Origin: Cymbomonas tetramitiformis
Lineage: Eukaryota; Chlorophyta; Pyramimonadophyceae; Pyramimonadales; Pyramimonadaceae
Length of the DNA: 30,101 nucleotides
NCBI GenBank assembly: GCA_001247695.2
Contig: LGRX02031305.1
Location: forward strand, 1-30,101
Reading direction: 5' to 3'
Under the pieces are notes generated by a model. The model did no database searches. It saw only the letters and a program-made list of their open reading frames with translations, and was not told the DNA's origin. The position numbers and the translations under genes are program-made. Positions 24,675 to 30,101 of this stretch are shown here, one piece after another; position 1 is the stretch's first letter; every line of letters starts with the position of its first letter.

Positions 24675-24750
24675 ATGAGGACTCACAAAGCCACGCATCC
24701 CGTACACGGGTGTCTCTTTTTTATTTTTTAATTTTTTATAGATACGCGTA
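24675..24750 (+). repeat. Repeat C, copy 2
   Basis: Matches 23691-23749 with few substitutions and a longer T/A-rich run (TTTTTTATTTTTTAATTTTTT) before TATAGATACGCGTA. It lies 93 bases before ATG 24843 and contains its own short frame (ATG 24675, MRTHKATHPVHGCLF and four more codons). Confidence 0.7.
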
Positions 24751-24842
24751 ATCACCCACCGAAATTTGCCATGTAAATACACAGGCCTTGCGTCTTTTAC
24801 AGACAGAATAATACTGAGTGCACGCTCGACAATACTGTAACC

Positions 24843-25613
24843 ATGGTCACGGAGAAGTTTCCAACCCCGGTAAATAACTCGGTCTTCGATTGCGGACACG
24901 AGGACGGCACGGCATTGAAGGACATCATGCTATCCTTGTGGAATAAAATAATCGATGGTCAACAAAGACTGTGGTTAGAAGCCGAGGGGGTTATCCCTGA
25001 AACTGTGCACAATGAGAGCGTGGAGACTACGATCCGAGGGTGGATTGTAGGAGCGGAGCGCCATTACGAGGATGTGGTGTTGGAGGTTGCCTTTTCACAA
25101 AAAACTTACCAATCACTGCGCGACTTCGTGGGCACTTACCACCCCACTTTCATTCGCATGACGCATTTTGATTCACAGAAAGATTGTCCTGGATTTATGG
25201 TCCTACCTAACACGTATTCAAACACGCGAAGCATTGATACGCGTCTTACGGAATACACAGGTAGATGTTTAGCACTCGACGTCGTCACTGTGTACGACTT
25301 CCCCTCGAGCACGTATTCTTTTAGGAATTGTTTCAAAACCAGGAAATTTGATAACGACGGATTGAATAGGATGTATCACGAGATTCAAAATATTACAGGA
25401 GCCATGTCAAGCTCGTTCAACGCGTGCCGGTTCTACGAGACGCGAGTGCAGGATCGGTATGCAGATTATATACGGGCGAAGCGCCGCTACGAAACGTCCC
25501 AATCTGAACTCCAAGAGTGCATACGGCGCACGGAGGGCGCACGTGCCTTATACACCCGATGCGAGCAAGAGAAATATAAAACGGCACCTGGAAATAAAAC
25601 CGAAAACGTATAA
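24843..25613 (+). CDS. Hypothetical protein with C-terminal coiled coil, 256 aa
   Basis: ATG 24843 is the first of the frame. I do not recognise the family. Residues 1-150 are alpha/beta with no signal peptide; a Cys/His pair (DCGHEDG, near residue 17) is too isolated for a finger. Residues about 200-248 form a charged helix with heptad-like spacing, probably a coiled coil, containing three cysteines. The stop TAA overlaps the TATA box of the next gene at 25609. Repeat C lies upstream, as for the RING gene, so the two may share regulation. Confidence 0.75.
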   Translation: MVTEKFPTPVNNSVFDCGHEDGTALKDIMLSLWNKIIDGQQRLWLEAEGVIPETVHNESVETTIRGWIVGAERHYEDVVLEVAFSQKTYQSLRDFVGTYHPTFIRMTHFDSQKDCPGFMVLPNTYSNTRSIDTRLTEYTGRCLALDVVTVYDFPSSTYSFRNCFKTRKFDNDGLNRMYHEIQNITGAMSSSFNACRFYETRVQDRYADYIRAKRRYETSQSELQECIRRTEGARALYTRCEQEKYKTAPGNKTENV

Positions 25614-25619
25614 ATATAC
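25609..25619 (+). promoter_or_regulatory. TATA box (TATAAATATAC) overlapping previous stop
   Basis: It starts 55 bases before ATG 25664 and overlaps the TAA of the preceding gene, implying compact packing. It is close to the TATAAATAC core seen elsewhere. Confidence 0.45.
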
Positions 25620-25663
25620 GGTACAAGTAATAACGTTATCGCGCGCTTCACATTCCGTTGCGC

Positions 25664-26206
25664 ATGATCGCGCATACGCCGAACTTCGGTCGGGGCTGGG
25701 TTTCGATAAGCACGCTGTTCACAGTTGCGTGCGCTTTCATCGCCCTGATTGACCTCACCTTACATTTCACGCAGCATTATCGCACGCAACACAGGGGGAT
25801 AATCCGAAAGCGCTTGGAGGCGCAGCGGCTGCGAAGCGTGGTGTGCAACGACCGTGACGGAGACCAGAGAGCGTGGTCCGCCGAATTCGTGGATTGCGAG
25901 CGCATACGAGATGTTTCCGAAGACGACGCGTTGCTGCTGCCAGCGATCAGTCGCGCGATCGAAAATACCGCCGACGACGTCGCATTCCTGGCGCGCCTGT
26001 GCGCGCGGGGTGCCCTTCGCGAAATATGCGATAACGCGCTTCTCGCGTTCGTCACCGGCGTTTTCGGATGTGCAAGCGCGCTCGTTTTGCTACGGATGCA
26101 GCGGCTGATTTTGCCCCATCCGAGCAGGCCGGGTTTACCTGCGTACGACGTGGTGCACGACCACCGTCGCATCGAACCTCACTGGGCACTCGTCCATCAA
26201 CATTGA
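25664..26206 (+). CDS. Two-span membrane protein, 180 aa
   Basis: ATG 25664 is used; a TTG two codons upstream is ignored. Hydrophobic spans at about 12-34 and 125-145 flank a charged loop with four cysteines (61, 78, 113, 122), which could form two disulphides if the loop is extracellular. Both tails are short; the C-terminal tail is Pro/His-rich (PHPSRPGLP). The layout suits a small virion envelope protein, but no family is recognised. GC-rich codon use matches the membrane gene at 26532, with which it converges. Confidence 0.7.
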   Translation: MIAHTPNFGRGWVSISTLFTVACAFIALIDLTLHFTQHYRTQHRGIIRKRLEAQRLRSVVCNDRDGDQRAWSAEFVDCERIRDVSEDDALLLPAISRAIENTADDVAFLARLCARGALREICDNALLAFVTGVFGCASALVLLRMQRLILPHPSRPGLPAYDVVHDHRRIEPHWALVHQH

Positions 26207-26240
26207 TATTATAATAATACAAAACCGTCTGTGCGCTTTC

Positions 26241-26246
26241 TTTATT
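26241..26246 (-). terminator. AATAAA polyadenylation signal
   Basis: The minus-strand AATAAA lies about 21 bases after the stop of the small gene at 26268, and supports transcription of that strand to this point. Confidence 0.55.
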
Positions 26247-26267
26247 TTTGTTTCGAAACAGGGGTGT

Positions 26268-26507
26268 TTAGCTATCGGCGCAGCTGGTCTCAAAGTCAAA
26301 ATGGCGCATCCAGTACGACTCGTGCACGGTAGCGGTGCTGTCGCCAAACGACACGTCGTTCTCAGCCATGGATTCTTGCGTGCGCGAGCATACGCCGCGG
26401 TCGCTGCAAGATTGAGCCTGCGACCCCGCTTTCGACTTGATCGGCAAATGTTGTTCGATGACGACGGAGTTTGTGATGACGATTCTCTTGTGTAGCAACA
26501 AGTGCAT
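26268..26507 (-). CDS. Small hypothetical protein, 79 aa
   Basis: ATG 26507, stop at 26268, with AATAAA after the stop and a TATAAAC about 25 bases upstream, inside the end of the preceding gene. The 24-base gap after the gene at 26532 fits tight gene packing. The product has a hydrophobic N-terminal third (MHLLLHKRIVITNSVV) and a Ser/Asp-rich rest with four cysteines. Family unknown. An overlapping 140-codon frame (26135-26557) is judged a shadow. Confidence 0.45.
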   Translation of the reverse strand: MHLLLHKRIVITNSVVIEQHLPIKSKAGSQAQSCSDRGVCSRTQESMAENDVSFGDSTATVHESYWMRHFDFETSCADS

Positions 26508-26531
26508 GATGCGTCTTGGTGGGTATTCGGT

Positions 26532-27332
26532 TTATACGCGCAGCACCCTTCGTGCACCCGTGTTGGCCGCTTTTAATGTGCGCACATAGGCCTCATTCGT
26601 GCACGGTGCGTGTACAGTCTCAGTTGCGTCGTCCTCGTCTGATGAAAAACAGTCGGCGGCGTTTTCTTTTTCGGACAGGAACCGTCCGGTCATGATAGCG
26701 GTCACCACGATGGTGCCTACGGTCTGTGCCATGAGGAACCAGAAATTGGAAAACATGAAAAAAAGCGTGACCGCGCTGGAAAGCGACAGAAACACCGTGT
26801 GCAACATCATCGTGCATTGTATCCGCGCGTCGGAGTCCAGATCTTTACGCGGAACGTGTGGCGAGTTGAGGTAGTTTATTTGCCACGATAAAACCTTTCT
26901 CCGGACGTAGACGTTAATACCGGTCAGGAACGTGGTGCACGATAGCGCCACCAACGATTTGTACACGTCGTCGATCACGTAGGCGTCGAAAAACCGCACG
27001 TCGTCCGAGTACAAATCGAAGTAGTAACTGGGTAGAAAGCGCATCGAGTACATCACAACGAACACGATCGCAAATAGCGAAACGGCGAACAGAACCGTCG
27101 TGGTCGGGGTGCGCTGCGTCAAAAGATCGAAAGCATTATTTTGCGCCGCCACCTCACCGGGCGCGTTAAAAAGACGTTCCATCCGACGCGCGTGTTGCGG
27201 TGCGTAACAGTGGTAGTTCTGTTTGGGGTAGTTCAACGCACGCGTCGTGTCCATCCTTACGTTTCCGTTTCTTACGCGCGTCGATTGCCATGAGGGATGA
27301 CTCAACGTTCTGTGACTCATACCAGTGTGCAT
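26532..27332 (-). CDS. Four-span membrane protein, 266 aa
   Basis: ATG 27332 is the first; ATG at 27320 or 27254 are alternatives because the first 27 residues look unconserved. Hydrophobic spans lie near residues 78-97, 125-143, 172-196 and 199-215; the C-terminal tail contains an acidic serine run (FSSDEDD), a possible casein-kinase-2 site. Both tails would face the same side. No family recognised; a multi-pass viral envelope or ER membrane protein is plausible. It starts 241 bases from the divergent gene at 27574. Confidence 0.75.
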   Translation of the reverse strand: MHTGMSHRTLSHPSWQSTRVRNGNVRMDTTRALNYPKQNYHCYAPQHARRMERLFNAPGEVAAQNNAFDLLTQRTPTTTVLFAVSLFAIVFVVMYSMRFLPSYYFDLYSDDVRFFDAYVIDDVYKSLVALSCTTFLTGINVYVRRKVLSWQINYLNSPHVPRKDLDSDARIQCTMMLHTVFLSLSSAVTLFFMFSNFWFLMAQTVGTIVVTAIMTGRFLSEKENAADCFSSDEDDATETVHAPCTNEAYVRTLKAANTGARRVLRV

Positions 27333-27525
27333 AAACTCGATTCTGTCCTATATCGTGCTGGCCGGTTGTGGTGTATGAACACATAGATAGGGCCAGTCGT
27401 TGGGCTTGCGCGTTTGCGTCCCGTGACGGGACGTCTACATTATGCACCCCATACATCGACTGGTACAATCCGCGCCGTTTATCATGCCTCCGCGCGATCG
27501 GCGAATCTTACACGGGCAGGATACG

Positions 27526-27537
27526 TATATATATATA
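27526..27537 (+). promoter_or_regulatory. TATATATATATA box for the gene at 27574
   Basis: A TA tract 37-48 bases before ATG 27574, similar to the tracts at 1180 and 22210; all three lie before surface-protein genes. Confidence 0.5.
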
Positions 27538-27573
27538 CCCACAACCTTTCACCCGTCGTAAACATCAGCGACG

Positions 27574-29817
27574 ATGCGTGTCCGGTACGATACTCGATAT
27601 ACACCTCAACACCAACGCGGTAAACACAAACGCTTGCACGTCCGCGACATCAATCTGCGATACCCTCTCGAAGATGTCGAGGCGCGTGCAAATTCTGCGC
27701 CGAACGACGCGCCGTCAAAGGACGCGACACCCAAATGGATACGGAAACTCGACACTCCGACGTCCAAGACGATCATGTACCTCGTCGCGGGCGCCTTGCT
27801 CGTGGCGATCATAATATGCGTGGCGGTCATCGCGGCCACGCGCGACACCGGAAAAGACCACCAGGCGCCAACGGACGAATCGGTGATGCAGACGCAGACG
27901 GTAGTTATGCATCCGCAACTCGTCGTGCCGATCGTTACCGATCCGCCGAACGCCGCGGGCGTGCCCGTACAGGTGCACGCCTCTGTAAAGTTCGTGGATC
28001 TTCGCTGGCAAGACTACGACACCGCCATCAACCAGTCACGCCTCGTCGACAGCATGCGGCAATCGCTACACGTCGTAAACGGCAGAACCTCGAACTTCGT
28101 CGCGCACAACATCTACCCAGGGAGCGTGGTGGTCGAATTCAGCTGCACGTATCCGGACCTGGACGCGCACGCCGTTAGCACGATCAAAATGTTAAGGGAC
28201 ACTCCCATGACGATATTTCATAATATGCACCACGAAGAAGCGGTGACGGTGACGTACGGGGGCAGCGAGACCACGCAGATCAGCACGCTGCTTCCATCCA
28301 CGCGCGTCACGCCGTACCCCACAACGATCGAGCGTCTCGACGCCGCGTTCCCGCATCACGATCTGCGCACGGCCAGCCCGCACGCTTTCCCCACGCCATC
28401 GCCGACGCGAACGCCCACAACAGCGTCCCCACACACGGGACCGCCCACGACCAACACGCCGGTCACGGTCGGCCCCGTCACCCATCCGCCGATGACACCA
28501 CCCCCCACGACCGACTCGCCGTACACAACGCATCCAACGCGTGCGCCCAACACCGTATCGCCAAGTACCACCGCGCCCGTCACCGATTCCCCGTACACCG
28601 CGCAACCCACGCAAGAGCCGGTGACTGCGACGCCCATCACCTTGACGCCCACCACTGCCCCCCCCAACACCGCGCACCCAACAAGCACGCCCGAGACCAG
28701 CACGCCCACCACTATAATGCCAAGCACGGTATCCCCGTCAACGACGTGGCCCACGACACGATCACCAATCACCGCACCACCCACACATGGTCCAACAAGC
28801 GAAACGCCCACCACCTCATCTCCAACCAGTCTATCGCCTACGACGAACGCGCCCGCCACCGTAGCGCCGCAAACAATACAACCCACCATATCTCCCAACA
28901 CGGAGACGCCGATTACCGATTCGCCGACAACGGCATCGCCAGACACCGCGTCGCCGCACACGGCGCAGCCCACGCGGAGCCCAGCCACGCGTGCTCCCAA
29001 CACCGAAGCGCCGACTACCGTGGCACCGGCCACCGAAACGCCATCAACCTCGGGGCCGACGACCGTGACGCCCACCACCAGCTACCCGACCACCGTGGCG
29101 CCCGCGACCGTGGCGCCCACCACCGAGTCTCCAATCACCGACACGCCCGCGACCAGCGCGCCGACCACCACTCATCCTACCACATCGGCGCCCGCGAGCG
29201 GTGCACCGACCACCGACGCCCCCACCACAGTAGCGCCCACGACCGGACCGCCGACGACCACCCCCCCCGCCACCGCGTCGCCCCACACGACTCATCCGAC
29301 TCGGAGCCCCGCAACCGGACCACCAACCACAACGTCTCCGACCACTGCGTCGCCCACCACTGGACCCCCGACCACCGAAGCGCCCGCGTCCATGCCGCCG
29401 ACCACAAACGCGCCAGCCACCGATACGCCCACCACCGGCGCGCCCGTGACCTCACCGCCACACACAGTGCCGCCCACCACCGAGCCCCCAACCACCAAAC
29501 CTCCCACCATCGAAGTGGTCGCAACCGAGACGCCCACCACCGACTCCCCGATCACCGCGGCGCCTGAAACCACGCCACCGCACACAACGCAGCCTACCCG
29601 AGGCCCTGCGACCACCACGCCCACCAAGGCGCCCGCGACCGGGTCCCCGCCGACCTCAACCCCCACCACCGAGGCCCCGACGACCACGGCGCCCGCGACC
29701 GAAACACCCATCACCAAATCCCGACCGAGACGCCCACCACAGTTTCTCCGACCACCAAGGCGCACGCGACCGGAGCGCCCCACCACCGAGTTCCGACCAC
29801 CGAGTCGCCACGCGTGA
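27574..29817 (+). CDS. SEA-like, mucin-type membrane-anchored surface protein (5' part, 747 aa to first stop)
   Basis: ATG 27574 follows a TATA tract. Residues 1-66 are a basic cytoplasmic tail; residues 67-88 are a membrane anchor, so topology is type II. Residues about 131-215 resemble an SEA domain: helix with Phe, then YPGSVVVEFSCTY and an amphipathic helix. From residue 272 a Pro/Thr/Ser array with period five residues (x-T-x-x-P; 15 bases) fills the rest, likely heavily O-glycosylated. A larger unit containing HT-x-x-PT-x-x-P-x-T recurs within the array. Around 29718 the array leaves this frame and the final 32 codons are Arg/Pro-rich up to the stop at 29817; the array continues in another frame. 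It probably coats virions or infected cells. The protein at 1-1132 has the same order of domains. Confidence 0.75.
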   Translation: MRVRYDTRYTPQHQRGKHKRLHVRDINLRYPLEDVEARANSAPNDAPSKDATPKWIRKLDTPTSKTIMYLVAGALLVAIIICVAVIAATRDTGKDHQAPTDESVMQTQTVVMHPQLVVPIVTDPPNAAGVPVQVHASVKFVDLRWQDYDTAINQSRLVDSMRQSLHVVNGRTSNFVAHNIYPGSVVVEFSCTYPDLDAHAVSTIKMLRDTPMTIFHNMHHEEAVTVTYGGSETTQISTLLPSTRVTPYPTTIERLDAAFPHHDLRTASPHAFPTPSPTRTPTTASPHTGPPTTNTPVTVGPVTHPPMTPPPTTDSPYTTHPTRAPNTVSPSTTAPVTDSPYTAQPTQEPVTATPITLTPTTAPPNTAHPTSTPETSTPTTIMPSTVSPSTTWPTTRSPITAPPTHGPTSETPTTSSPTSLSPTTNAPATVAPQTIQPTISPNTETPITDSPTTASPDTASPHTAQPTRSPATRAPNTEAPTTVAPATETPSTSGPTTVTPTTSYPTTVAPATVAPTTESPITDTPATSAPTTTHPTTSAPASGAPTTDAPTTVAPTTGPPTTTPPATASPHTTHPTRSPATGPPTTTSPTTASPTTGPPTTEAPASMPPTTNAPATDTPTTGAPVTSPPHTVPPTTEPPTTKPPTIEVVATETPTTDSPITAAPETTPPHTTQPTRGPATTTPTKAPATGSPPTSTPTTEAPTTTAPATETPITKSRPRRPPQFLRPPRRTRPERPTTEFRPPSRHA

Positions 29818-30101
29818 AACGCCCCACCACGAGGTCTCCGACCACCAAAGCGCCCACGTCCAAAACGCCCACCACCGGGTCCCCGATCACCCAGGCGCCC
29901 GCGACCGAAACGCCGACCACGACGCATCCTACCCAAAGCCCCGCGACGAAAACGCCCACGACAGAGACGCCGACCACCCAGGCGCCCGCGACCGAAACGC
30001 CGACCACGACGCATCCCACTCGCAGCCCCACGTCCAAAACGCCTACGACCGGGTCTCCGACCACCAAAGCGCCCACGTCCAAAACGCCCACCACCGGGTC
30101 C
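29719..30101 (+). CDS. Continuation of the Pro/Thr repeat in another frame (partial, right edge)
   Basis: From about 29719 the x-T-x-x-P pattern is found in the frame offset by two from the gene at 27574 and stays open to the window end. Bases 29765-29830 show further irregular, partly compensated indels; from about 29835 the array is regular again. The simplest view is that this is the same gene with a one-base change near 29718-29724. It may be a sequence error in a GC-rich repeat, a programmed shift or a real mutation. Confidence 0.5.

Noticed and set aside
24606..24899. 97-codon minus-strand frame, and a similar one at 23497-23787
   Set aside because: The only similarity between them is repeat C read backwards; both overlap starts of better genes.
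28192..30094. Several long minus-strand frames (up to 240 codons) rich in Gly, Val and Arg
   Set aside because: They are mirror images of the Pro/Thr repeat array and have no independent composition or start signals.
1..30101. CRISPR arrays, tRNA or rRNA genes, transposase genes
   Set aside because: No regularly spaced direct repeats with unique spacers, no cloverleaf pattern and no transposase motifs were seen; this was judged by eye.

Overview
The window looks like part of a large double-stranded DNA virus genome of a eukaryotic host. Genes lie densely on both strands, mostly without recognisable introns. Most products match no family I know. The recognisable ones are a RING-H2 membrane protein, a small cytosine-5 DNA methyltransferase, a possible Ulp1/adenain-like cysteine protease, a CCCH finger, F-box-like proteins and mucin-like surface proteins. 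TATA-like boxes lie upstream of many starts, AATAAA signals follow some stops, and a few starts have TAAG motifs. This suggests host-type nuclear transcription, but I cannot assign a virus family or host.

Layout. 1-2270: a surface protein cut by the left edge (minus) and an unknown gene (plus) diverge from a TATA-rich spacer. 2271-9250: an AT-rich accessory island with a leucine-zipper protein, a CCCH protein, an F-box-like paralogue family (one long copy, one copy in two adjacent reading frames, one decayed 3' fragment) and two families of near-identical non-coding repeats. 9817-12601: two GC-rich unknown genes. 13085-18871: two very large convergent genes (862 and 892 codons), one with a protease-like triad and one with paired CxxC motifs; both appear to break frame near the 3' end. 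19442-20697: methyltransferase and a divergent small gene. 21077-23224: a mucin-like glycoprotein diverging from a Sfi1-like/coiled-coil protein. 23627-25613: RING-H2 gene and an unknown gene, each preceded by a copy of one short repeat. 25664-27332: three likely genes, two encoding multi-pass membrane proteins. 27574-end: a second SEA-like, mucin-type surface protein whose Pro/Thr repeat shifts frame and runs off the right edge.

Themes. Three proteins (1-1132, 21077-22177, 27574-30101) form a putative glycosylated surface set; two share an SEA-like domain between the membrane anchor and a repetitive or proline-rich distal part. The protease-like, RING and F-box-like proteins would act in proteolysis or ubiquitin pathways. 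Several genes show frame breaks, so sequence quality or real decay must be settled before the gene ends are trusted. Functions marked putative rest on motif reading alone.
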